Source: Clostridia bacterium (GTDB lineage Bacteria; Bacillota; Clostridia; Oscillospirales; Acutalibacteraceae). Taken from it: DNA of 11,606 bases. Where the stretch lies: assembly GCA_017437165.1 (NCBI GenBank), contig JAFSBS010000269.1:1-11606 (forward strand), in the 5' to 3' direction. Positions 6,377-11,606 of this stretch are shown piece after piece; position 1 is the stretch's first letter, and the number at the start of each line of letters is the position of its first letter. The position numbers were made by a program, and so were the translations under genes. The notes under the pieces are model-generated. The model was given only the letters and a program-made list of their open reading frames with translations. It ran no database searches and was not told the origin of the DNA.

Positions 6377-7249
6377 ATGGCATTAACAAAACAAGAGTGG
6401 TTAAGTCTTGAAAAGAAAGCCAACGAACTTCGTAATCTTTGCCTTGATACTACATACTGGGCAGGTAGCGGTCATATCGGTGGCGGTATGAGTGCTATGG
6501 ATATTATGACAGTATGCTACCACAAATATATGAATTTAAAGGTAGAAGACCCAAACTGGGAAGACCGTGACAGATTTATTTTAAGTAAAGGTCACGCAGG
6601 TATTGCTTATGCACCTGTTCTTTGCGATTTAGGTTTCAATGATAAAGAGATGCTTAAAACTTTTAATCTTTCAGGTTCAAAAATGGGTATGCACCTTGAC
6701 TCAAATAAAGTTGTAGGTGTTGACGCTTCAACCGGTTCACTCGGTCACGGACTTTCAATCGGTGTTGGTACTGCACTCGCAGCCCGCCTTTTAAAGAAAG
6801 ATTATAAAACATTCGTAGTGCTTGGTGACGGTGAATTAGACGAAGGCTCAAACTGGGAAGCAGCAATGTCTGCGGCTCACTATAAGCTTACAAATCTTAT
6901 TACTTTTGTTGACCGTAACCACAATATGATTGACGGACCTACAGAAGAGGTTATGGCTCTTGAGCCACTCGCTGACAAGTGGGAAGCATTTGGCTTTATT
7001 GTAAAAAAGGTTGACGGTAATAATATTAAAGAACTTTGCGAAGCAATTGATTTTGCCTACGCTAACGAAACAGACAAACCTGTACTTATTCTTTGTGATA
7101 CAGTAAAGGGCTGTGGTATCGATTTTATTGAGGGCGATTTCAGATGGCACTACGGTGCATTTGATGATGCTAAATATGAAAACGGTAAAAAGGCTCTTGA
7201 AGAAACATACAAAAAGCGTGTAGAACGCGTTGAAAAGGAGGCAGAATAA
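6377..7249 (+). CDS. Transketolase, N-terminal (ThDP-binding) subunit
   Basis: A 290-residue protein covering only the pyrophosphate-binding half of transketolase. It shows SGHIGGG (31-37, His33), SKGHAG (70-75, His73), GSLGHGLS (120-127, His124), and the ThDP/metal motif beginning GDGELDEG at 150-157 and ending at Asn181. Two-gene transketolases are usual in many Firmicutes and archaea; the two subunits together move a two-carbon ketol unit from a ketose to an aldehyde using thiamine diphosphate and Mg2+. Its placement between an aminotransferase and an SCP2-like gene, rather than with pentose-phosphate genes, suggests a dedicated copy for this pathway (inference). The GGGAGG site precedes the ATG. 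The stop at 7247-7249 lies one base before the next start, so translation is probably coupled. Confidence 0.93.
   Translation: MALTKQEWLSLEKKANELRNLCLDTTYWAGSGHIGGGMSAMDIMTVCYHKYMNLKVEDPNWEDRDRFILSKGHAGIAYAPVLCDLGFNDKEMLKTFNLSGSKMGMHLDSNKVVGVDASTGSLGHGLSIGVGTALAARLLKKDYKTFVVLGDGELDEGSNWEAAMSAAHYKLTNLITFVDRNHNMIDGPTEEVMALEPLADKWEAFGFIVKKVDGNNIKELCEAIDFAYANETDKPVLILCDTVKGCGIDFIEGDFRWHYGAFDDAKYENGKKALEETYKKRVERVEKEAE
7235..7241 (+). promoter_or_regulatory. Ribosome site AAGGAGG deciding the start of the second transketolase subunit
   Basis: A near-perfect Shine-Dalgarno lies inside the last codons of the upstream subunit, 9 bases before the ATG at 7251. It rules out the in-frame TTG at 7230, which is upstream of the site. 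Confidence 0.8.
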
Positions 7250-7250
7250 T

Positions 7251-8261
7251 ATGGCTGGCGGATTATCTTACACAGCAGAGCAATCAACATCTCTTTCAAC
7301 TGCTGAAATTTACGGTCAGGCACTTGTAGAATTAGCAGAAGCACATCCTGAAGTTGTTGCTTTAACAGCTGACCTTGCAAAATCAACTAAAATCGGTGAT
7401 TTCCAAAAGAAATTCCCTGACAGATTTTTCAATGTAGGTATTGCGGAACAAAATATGTTTGGTATTGCTGCAGGTATGGCAAAGGCAGGTCTTGTACCAT
7501 TCCTTTCAACATTTTCACAATTCGCATCATTCCGTTCTGCAGACCAGCTTCACACAGACCTTTGCTATCAGAATGTTAATGCAAAAGTTATTGCAACTCA
7601 CTCCGGTACATCATTCGGTCAGGCGGGTTCTACTCACCACGCTATATGCGATTTGGCTTTAACACGTTCAATTCCTAATCTTACAGTTATCTGCCCTGCA
7701 GATGGTTACGAAACATATAACGCAGTTATGGCGGCATACAATACACCCGGTCCTTTCTATATAAGAATTAACCGTGGTTTTGACCGTGTTCTTTATAAAG
7801 ATGCAAATTATGGTTTTGAACTTGGTAAAGCGGTAGAAGTTCACGAAGGTACAGACCTTACAATTATTGCTTGTGGTTCTTGTGTGTTCCAGGCTTTACA
7901 GGCAGCAGAGTTCCTTGATAACGCAGATGGCCTTAAAATCCGTGTATTGGATATGCACACAATCAAGCCAATTGATAAAGACGCGATTCTTAAAGCCGTT
8001 ACAGAAACTCGCCGTATTATTACTGTTGAAGACCATACAGTAATCGGAGGTCTTGGTTCAGCGGTTGCAGAAGTAGTTGTTGAATCAGGTAAAGGTTGTG
8101 CATTCAAAAAACTTGGTATTCAGGATGAATTTGCACCAATCGGTCTTCATGAAGATATTATGTCAACTCTCGGTATCGACTCAAACGGTATTATTGCCGC
8201 AGTTCGTGAAGTTATGAAAGCGGACTTCGAGGAAGATAACGACTGGGATGATGAATTCTAA
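7251..8261 (+). CDS. Transketolase, C-terminal subunit
   Basis: A 336-residue partner of the preceding protein, holding the pyrimidine-binding domain and the C-terminal transketolase domain. The catalytic glutamate Glu66, which activates the thiamine aminopyrimidine ring, is in VGIAEQNM (62-69). THHA at 128-131 and the PADGYET stretch near 149-155 also match the family. The C-terminal domain runs from about 190 to 325 (TDLTIIACGS, VEDHTVIGGLGSAVAE) and ends in a very acidic tail, EEDNDWDDEF. The start chosen is the ATG with AAGGAGG 9 bases upstream, one base after the first subunit's stop. Together the two make a full-length transketolase of about 626 residues. Substrate range cannot be told from the motifs. 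Confidence 0.93.
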   Translation: MAGGLSYTAEQSTSLSTAEIYGQALVELAEAHPEVVALTADLAKSTKIGDFQKKFPDRFFNVGIAEQNMFGIAAGMAKAGLVPFLSTFSQFASFRSADQLHTDLCYQNVNAKVIATHSGTSFGQAGSTHHAICDLALTRSIPNLTVICPADGYETYNAVMAAYNTPGPFYIRINRGFDRVLYKDANYGFELGKAVEVHEGTDLTIIACGSCVFQALQAAEFLDNADGLKIRVLDMHTIKPIDKDAILKAVTETRRIITVEDHTVIGGLGSAVAEVVVESGKGCAFKKLGIQDEFAPIGLHEDIMSTLGIDSNGIIAAVREVMKADFEEDNDWDDEF

Positions 8262-8281
8262 TCGCTTTGCGATTTGAATTC
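8253..8281 (+). repeat. Hairpin spanning the stop codon of the transketolase C-subunit gene
   Basis: GAATTCTAATCGC (8253-8265) and GCGATTTGAATTC (8269-8281) are inverted copies with one mismatch around a TTT loop. The stem includes the TAA stop at 8259-8261. There is no following U-tract, so it is not a good terminator. It may have arisen beside the adjacent inserted element or serve as an mRNA 3'-end stabiliser. Confidence 0.5.
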
Positions 8282-8422
8282 ATCAGTGAAGAGTTAAGAG
8301 TGAATAGTGAAGAGTTGTGGGCGGGACACCCGCACCCGAATAGAAGAACGGGTTAATCTTATGCGAAGCTTTACATTGCTGACCGCAGGTCCCACAATTC
8401 TTAATTCTTAATTTTTAATTCA
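8279..8422. mobile_element. MITE-like small inverted-repeat element inside the operon
   Basis: A non-coding stretch of about 145 bp with imperfect terminal inverted repeats of about 30 bp. The inner ends match exactly (GTTGTGGG at 8315-8322 region against CCCACAAT at 8391-8398), and the outer parts are related purine-rich/pyrimidine-rich strings (AGAGTTAAGAGTGAATAGTG against TTAATTCTTAATTTTTAATT). The interior is GC-richer than its surroundings and rich in small hairpins: GCGGG-ACA-CCCGC at 8321-8333, CCCG/CGGG at 8335-8352 and GACC-GCA-GGTC at 8381-8390. A 7-bp direct repeat, ATTTGAA, lies at 8272-8278 and 8423-8429 and may be the target duplication. There is no transposase; this would be a non-autonomous copy. 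It separates the transketolase from SCP2-like copy B. Confidence 0.6.
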
Positions 8423-8426
8423 ATTT

Positions 8427-8433
8427 GAAGGGA
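8427..8433 (+). promoter_or_regulatory. Ribosome site GAAGGGA directly after the inserted element
   Basis: GAAGGGA ends 9 bases before the GTG at 8443 and is the only purine-rich site near the start of SCP2-like copy B. It overlaps the right-hand ATTTGAA of the inserted element, so the insertion stopped just short of, or helped create, this site. Confidence 0.5.
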
Positions 8434-8442
8434 CTGAAATTT

Positions 8443-9258
8443 GTGGCAGATAAAGAACAACTTTATACTAATAAAATATTCTTGTGCGGTGCTTTACCAC
8501 TTTTAAAAACAATTGTCCAGGATGTTCCGTCACTTAAAAAGAAATTTGAAAAAGTACATTGTGTTTTTCAGGTTAGCTGTTGTGATTCTGAAGCACCTGA
8601 TGGCAAATGGGCTACACATTTTGTAGTAAACGGTGACGAATGGCTTATTCACGCAAACAAAGTTGCCGAAAGAGTAGATAAACAAAAATTTGTTGAGCTT
8701 GAATTCAAGAGTGTTGAAACAATGAACGCATTTTTCAAAGGGAAAATCGGTCCGGCAACACTTCCTAAAATGAAAGGTGTAAATTTCATTTATGAATTCG
8801 GTGTATTTATGATGGCACTTCTTAAAATGGCAAACCTTTTAGGACTTGAAACACCACCGGAAAAAGAAGAAGACAAGCGCCTTTTAGTTAAATGCTATTT
8901 CTACCTTCTTTCAGCGGGTATCAGCGCACTCAATAAAATGGGGCATGAAACAATTCACGAATGGACTTCAAAAAGTCCTGACCGTGTTTATGCTTGGAAA
9001 GTTAACGATGAGCCTACAGTTTCTGCTTATATAAGAATTAAAGCAGGTAAAAGTAAAGCGGGTCGTGGTGAATATAAGAGAGCGTTACCATTCTTTACAA
9101 TGCGTTTTGATAATCTCGATAGTGCGTTAGGTATTTTGATGTCTATTGACGATATGTTGGAATCGGTGCAAAAAGGTAAACTTATTATGGATGGTGCTCC
9201 CGAATTTGGTGCGCAAATAGGCGAATATATGATTATGGTAGGAAATTACGCAAAATAA
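8443..9258 (+). CDS. Tandem SCP2 sterol-binding-like domain protein (copy B)
   Basis: A 271-residue protein if translation starts at the GTG at 8443. An in-frame TTG at 8425 would add six residues but lies upstream of the only ribosome site. Layout matches copy A at 4293-5060: a first SCP2-like half ending VELEFKSVETMNAFFKGK, a helical middle (KRLLVKCYFYLLSAGISALNKMG, alignable with STRLMLYTIGVAISQIGNND of copy A), and a second half with FFTMRFDNLDSALGILMS, GKLIMDGAPEFGAQIG and a C-terminal helix. No signal peptide; the middle segment is hydrophobic but broken by charged residues, so a membrane span is doubtful. Function unknown. Being paralogous to the first gene of the operon, it may form a heterodimer with it or serve another step. 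Expression probably depends on readthrough across the MITE-like element. Confidence 0.65.
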   Translation: MADKEQLYTNKIFLCGALPLLKTIVQDVPSLKKKFEKVHCVFQVSCCDSEAPDGKWATHFVVNGDEWLIHANKVAERVDKQKFVELEFKSVETMNAFFKGKIGPATLPKMKGVNFIYEFGVFMMALLKMANLLGLETPPEKEEDKRLLVKCYFYLLSAGISALNKMGHETIHEWTSKSPDRVYAWKVNDEPTVSAYIRIKAGKSKAGRGEYKRALPFFTMRFDNLDSALGILMSIDDMLESVQKGKLIMDGAPEFGAQIGEYMIMVGNYAK

Positions 9259-9270
9259 TCAAGAAAATGT

Positions 9271-9290
9271 GATTTTAACAAAATCTTAAA
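9271..9290 (+). terminator. Weak possible terminator after SCP2-like copy B
   Basis: GATTTT (9271-9276) pairs with AAAATC (9280-9285) around a 3-nt loop, 12 bases after the stop codon. The stem is short and AT-rich and is followed by TT and A's rather than a U-tract, so it would be inefficient. No better terminator is visible before the rpsU promoter. Confidence 0.2.
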
Positions 9291-9299
9291 AAAATTTAC

Positions 9300-9328
9300 T
9301 TGACACAATGCTTGGTTTCTTGTATAAT
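9300..9328 (+). promoter_or_regulatory. Consensus sigma-A promoter of rpsU
   Basis: TTGACA (9300-9305) and TATAAT (9323-9328) are both perfect consensus with an ideal 17-bp spacer. The predicted start is near 9335, giving a leader of about 53 bases. This is the strongest promoter in the window, fitting a ribosomal protein gene. Confidence 0.9.
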
Positions 9329-9352
9329 GGCATATGTATTATGATAATTATA

Positions 9353-9379
9353 CCTTTGTTGGTAACAACGGAGGGAGGG
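9353..9379 (+). promoter_or_regulatory. Leader hairpin overlapping the edge of the rpsU ribosome site
   Basis: TTGTT (9356-9360) pairs with AACAA (9364-9368) over a GGT loop. After one mismatch, CC (9353-9354) can pair with GG (9370-9371), the first two bases of the GGAGGGAGGG ribosome site at 9370-9379. It is small and may only mildly modulate translation. Confidence 0.3.
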
Positions 9380-9387
9380 AATTTTAA

Positions 9388-9564
9388 ATGAGTCAGGTAA
9401 AAGTTAAAGAAAACGAGTCCTTAGATAGTGCGCTTCGCAGATTCAAAAGACAAACATCAAGAGATGGTGTTATCCAAGAAGTTCGTAAAAGAGAGCATTA
9501 TGAAAAACCCTCTGTAAAGAGAAAGAAAAAATCCGAGGCTGCTCGTAAACGCAAATATTATTAA
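9388..9564 (+). CDS. rpsU: 30S ribosomal protein bS21
   Basis: A 58-residue very basic protein starting [20 protein letters not shown] and ending AARKRKYY. The N-terminal VxVxENESLDxALRRFKR and [13 protein letters not shown] (KREHYEKPS) blocks are the hallmark of bS21, and the length is normal for Firmicutes. It binds the 30S platform near the anti-Shine-Dalgarno end of 16S rRNA and helps initiation. The gene has its own consensus promoter, a very strong GGAGGGAGGG site 8 bases before the ATG, and a terminator right after the stop, so it is mainly a single-gene transcript with possible readthrough into the peptidase gene. Confidence 0.97.
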   Translation: MSQVKVKENESLDSALRRFKRQTSRDGVIQEVRKREHYEKPSVKRKKKSEAARKRKYY

Positions 9565-9569
9565 AATGT

Positions 9570-9604
9570 AAAGAGATGATGCCTTTTGGTATCATCTCTT
9601 TTAA
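9570..9604 (+). terminator. Rho-independent terminator of rpsU
   Basis: AAAGAGATGATGCC (9570-9583) pairs with GGTATCATCTCTTT (9588-9601), 14 bp including one G-U pair, around a TTTT loop. The stem ends in a T-run. It begins six bases after the rpsU stop codon and finishes about 12 bases before the next start, so the downstream genes must be expressed by readthrough or from an unseen promoter. Confidence 0.85.
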
Positions 9605-9616
9605 TTTATATTTAGA

Positions 9617-10693
9617 GTGAGTGTGTTCAATTTGCAAAATAAATTTTCTGAAATTATAAAATCAAAAAACGATTGTGTTATTATATCTTCACCCGAAAAT
9701 CGCAGATATTTTACAGGGTTTAATTCATCTGATGGTTTTTTGGTAATAACAAGAGAAGAAACGGTATTTTTTACAGATAGCCGATATATTGAAGCGGCAC
9801 AAAATCAGATTACCGTGTGTAAATCTGTTCTTTTAAAGCGTGTTTCTGAAACAATGGTACCATATTTAAAAGAGAAAAATGTAGAGAATATATATCTGGA
9901 AACAGAACGGTTGACAGTTTCAGAACTTAATAATCTTAAAAAAGTATTTGATTTTTGTGAAGTGGAAGCAAAAGAAGAAGTTGATGAAATTATAAATAAA
10001 CTTCGCTCTGTAAAAACAGAAAACGAAGTTGAATACATTAAAAAAGCGCAAAGAATTGCAGAAGATGCATTTGAATATATATTAAAATTTATAAAAGTCG
10101 GTGTAACAGAAAAAGAAATTGCACTTGAACTTGATTTTTATATGTTAAGTCACGGTGCAGAAGCAGTTTCGTTTGAAACCATTGCAGTAAGCGGTAAAAA
10201 TTCTTCTATGCCACACGGTGTACCAACCGACAAAAAAATTGAAAATGGTGACTTTATAACAATGGATTTTGGTGCAGTTTATAATGGTTACCATAGTGAT
10301 ATGACAAGAACTGTGATTGTAGGCGAACCGACAGAAAAGCAAAAGGCTGTTTATGAAACTGTTTTAAAAGCACAAACAGAAGCACTTGCAGTATTAAAAG
10401 AGGGAGTTTTGTGTGTCGATGCCGATAAAGTTGCAAGAGATATTATAGATGCAAATGGTTATAAAGAAAATTTTGGTCACGGTTTGGGTCACGGAGTCGG
10501 TATAGAAATTCACGAATCACCAAATCTTTCGCCATACAGTAAAGCAACTTTGAAAAAAGGAAATATTGTAACTGTTGAGCCGGGTATTTATATACCTGAT
10601 GAATTCGGTGTAAGAATTGAAGATATGGCACTCATTACAGAAAACGGATATATAAATTTAACAAACTGCGAAAAAGAGTTGATAATTTTATAA
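9617..10693 (+). CDS. M24-family Xaa-Pro aminopeptidase/dipeptidase
   Basis: A 358-residue cytoplasmic metallopeptidase that removes N-terminal residues before proline or splits Xaa-Pro dipeptides. An N-terminal creatinase-like domain (about 1-125, with SPENRRYFTGF at 25-35) precedes the pita-bread catalytic domain. All five metal ligands are visible: Asp217 (TMDFGA), Asp228 (HSDMTR), His292 (GHGLGHGVG), Glu321 (VEPGIY) and Glu335 (RIED); the supporting histidines His200, His288 and His299 are also present. Length matches the short PepP/YqhT-type enzymes of Firmicutes. The start is a GTG at 9617 with only a weak site (AGAG) before it; a GTG at 9623 is equally possible. The stop TAA shares one base with the ATG of the next gene, so the two are translationally coupled. 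Confidence 0.92.
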   Translation: MSVFNLQNKFSEIIKSKNDCVIISSPENRRYFTGFNSSDGFLVITREETVFFTDSRYIEAAQNQITVCKSVLLKRVSETMVPYLKEKNVENIYLETERLTVSELNNLKKVFDFCEVEAKEEVDEIINKLRSVKTENEVEYIKKAQRIAEDAFEYILKFIKVGVTEKEIALELDFYMLSHGAEAVSFETIAVSGKNSSMPHGVPTDKKIENGDFITMDFGAVYNGYHSDMTRTVIVGEPTEKQKAVYETVLKAQTEALAVLKEGVLCVDADKVARDIIDANGYKENFGHGLGHGVGIEIHESPNLSPYSKATLKKGNIVTVEPGIYIPDEFGVRIEDMALITENGYINLTNCEKELIIL

Positions 10694-11262
10694 TGTATGA
10701 AAATTTTACTGAATTAAGAAAAGATTGTTTTGCTTGTCAGAAATGCCCTTTGAGTGAAACAAGGACAAATCTTGTATTTGGCGTGGGTAACGAAACAGCA
10801 GACATATTATTTGTGGGTGAAGGTCCCGGAGAAAATGAAGATTTGCAAGGTGAGCCTTTTGTAGGCAAAGCAGGTAAACTTTTAGATAAATATTTAGAAG
10901 TAATAGATTTAGACAGAAATAAAAATGTCTATATTGCAAATATAGTGAAATGCAGACCGCCACAAAACCGCGACCCATTGGAAGATGAGCAAGAAGCGTG
11001 TATAAACTGGTTAAGAGAGCAGACCAAACTCATTAAACCAAAAATTATAGTGTGCCTCGGTAGAATTGCAGCACAACGACTTATTTCGCCCGATTTTAAA
11101 GTTACAAGACAACACGGGCAATTTATTAAAAAAGGGAATATTTTATTTATGGGTACTTTTCATCCGGCTGCTCTTTTAAGAAATGAGGCACAAAAGGCAG
11201 ATGCACTTGCCGATTTTCAGAATTTAAGAGAAAAAATAAAAGAGTTAGAAATAAAACTTTAA
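10693..11262 (+). CDS. Family 4 (4Fe-4S) uracil-DNA glycosylase
   Basis: A 189-residue DNA repair enzyme that cuts uracil from DNA after cytosine deamination or dUTP incorporation. The four iron-sulfur cysteines expected for family 4 are present: Cys15 and Cys18 (CQKCPL), Cys87 (IVKCRPP) and Cys103. The active-site motif [17 protein letters not shown] spans 43-58 and the second motif THHP-type reads FHPAALLRN at 156-164, with His157 positioned for uracil recognition. Length is typical. The ATG overlaps the stop of the peptidase gene by one base, with only a weak AAGAG ribosome site, so reinitiation after the peptidase is likely. Confidence 0.93.
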   Translation: MYENFTELRKDCFACQKCPLSETRTNLVFGVGNETADILFVGEGPGENEDLQGEPFVGKAGKLLDKYLEVIDLDRNKNVYIANIVKCRPPQNRDPLEDEQEACINWLREQTKLIKPKIIVCLGRIAAQRLISPDFKVTRQHGQFIKKGNILFMGTFHPAALLRNEAQKADALADFQNLREKIKELEIKL

Positions 11263-11270
11263 ATTTCATT

Positions 11271-11300
11271 TATAATATGATAAAATTAAATTGTTACAAT
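11271..11300 (+). promoter_or_regulatory. Possible promoter elements before the FGGY kinase
   Basis: The 57-bp gap after the glycosylase gene contains TATAAT (11271-11276) and TACAAT (11295-11300), either of which could be a -10 box. Neither has a convincing -35 hexamer at the right distance. The kinase may instead be read through from upstream. Confidence 0.25.
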
Positions 11301-11319
11301 ATTGAAAAGGGGACTAACT

Positions 11320-11606
11320 ATGTCAGTAAAAGAACTTATTTTAAACGGACAGGCAGTTTTGGGTATTGAGTTTGGTTCAACAAGAATCAAAGCAGTGCTT
11401 ATTGACGAAAATAATGCACCAATTGCTTCCGGTGCATACGATTGGGAAAACAGTTTCCTCGATAACATCTGGACGTATTCACTCGATGAAATTTACGCAG
11501 GTTTAAAAGGTGCTTACGCATCTCTTAAAAAGAATGTTAAAGACGAGTATGGCGTAACACTCAAAAAATTAAAGGCTATTGGTATCAGTGGTATGATGCA
11601 TGGTTA
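11320..11606 (+). CDS. FGGY-family carbohydrate kinase, N-terminal part (3' truncated by window)
   Basis: The frame opens at the ATG at 11320-11322, with AAAAGGGG about 8 bases upstream, and is still open at the window end (95 residues seen). Residues 13-28 read VLGIEFGSTRIKAVLI, the first phosphate-binding motif of the FGGY (xylulokinase/ribulokinase/glycerol kinase) ATPase fold. ISGMMHG near 89-95 matches the second conserved segment. Members phosphorylate a sugar or polyol with ATP. The aromatic stretch WENSFLDNIWTYSLDEIYAGL between the two motifs is characteristic of a clostridial subgroup whose substrates I cannot assign. It could feed the aldolase and transketolase genes upstream, but housekeeping genes lie between. 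Confidence 0.85.
   Translation, partial: MSVKELILNGQAVLGIEFGSTRIKAVLIDENNAPIASGAYDWENSFLDNIWTYSLDEIYAGLKGAYASLKKNVKDEYGVTLKKLKAIGISGMMHG

Noticed and set aside
7230..7250. TTG at 7230 as the start of the second transketolase subunit
   Set aside because: The AAGGAGG site lies downstream of it and is correctly spaced for the ATG at 7251.
6377..8261. Assignment as DXP synthase or pyruvate dehydrogenase E1
   Set aside because: The His pattern (GHIGG, KGHAG, GSLGHGLS) and GDGELDEG in a two-gene split match transketolase; there is no E2/E3 or isoprenoid gene beside it.

Overview
The window looks like a piece of chromosome from an AT-rich, low-GC Gram-positive anaerobe, most likely a gut-type member of the Clostridia (Oscillospirales/Ruminococcaceae or a close relative). 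The support is the codon use, strong AGGAGG-type ribosome sites, consensus sigma-A-type promoters, a short 58-residue ribosomal protein bS21, fibronectin-III surface repeats, and small inverted-repeat elements of the kind scattered through such genomes. The lineage is an inference; no rRNA or other marker is present.

Layout. (1) 1-1019: the 3' end of a large secreted/surface protein built of about 91-residue FN3-like repeats. (2) 1020-1209: a convergent intergenic region with a bidirectional terminator flanked by a short inverted repeat. (3) 1210-3981, minus strand: a two-gene operon, an N-extended class III (glutamate-1-semialdehyde-aminomutase-like) aminotransferase followed by a duplicated-domain class II aldolase whose second domain has lost one zinc histidine. 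(4) 3982-4292: a divergent promoter region with a good promoter on each strand and several palindromes. (5) 4293-9258, plus strand: an operon of a tandem SCP2-like protein, a second and diverged class III aminotransferase, a split transketolase (N- and C-terminal subunits), a MITE-like insertion, and a second tandem SCP2-like protein. (6) 9300-11262: housekeeping genes, namely rpsU with its own consensus promoter and terminator, an M24 Xaa-Pro peptidase, and a family 4 uracil-DNA glycosylase. (7) 11320 to the window end: the start of an FGGY sugar kinase.

The most interesting part is 1210-9258. Divergent transcription from one 311-bp control region joins two unlike PLP aminotransferases, a ThDP-dependent ketol transferase, a class II aldolase and two paralogous SCP2-like proteins. 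Together these read as a coherent but, to my knowledge, uncharacterised route in which a sugar-like or amino-sugar-like carbon skeleton is transaminated, cleaved by an aldolase and rearranged by two-carbon transfer. The SCP2-like proteins would play an unknown binding or scaffolding role. The substrate cannot be read from the sequence. The FGGY kinase may or may not belong to the same pathway, because the housekeeping block separates it from the cluster.
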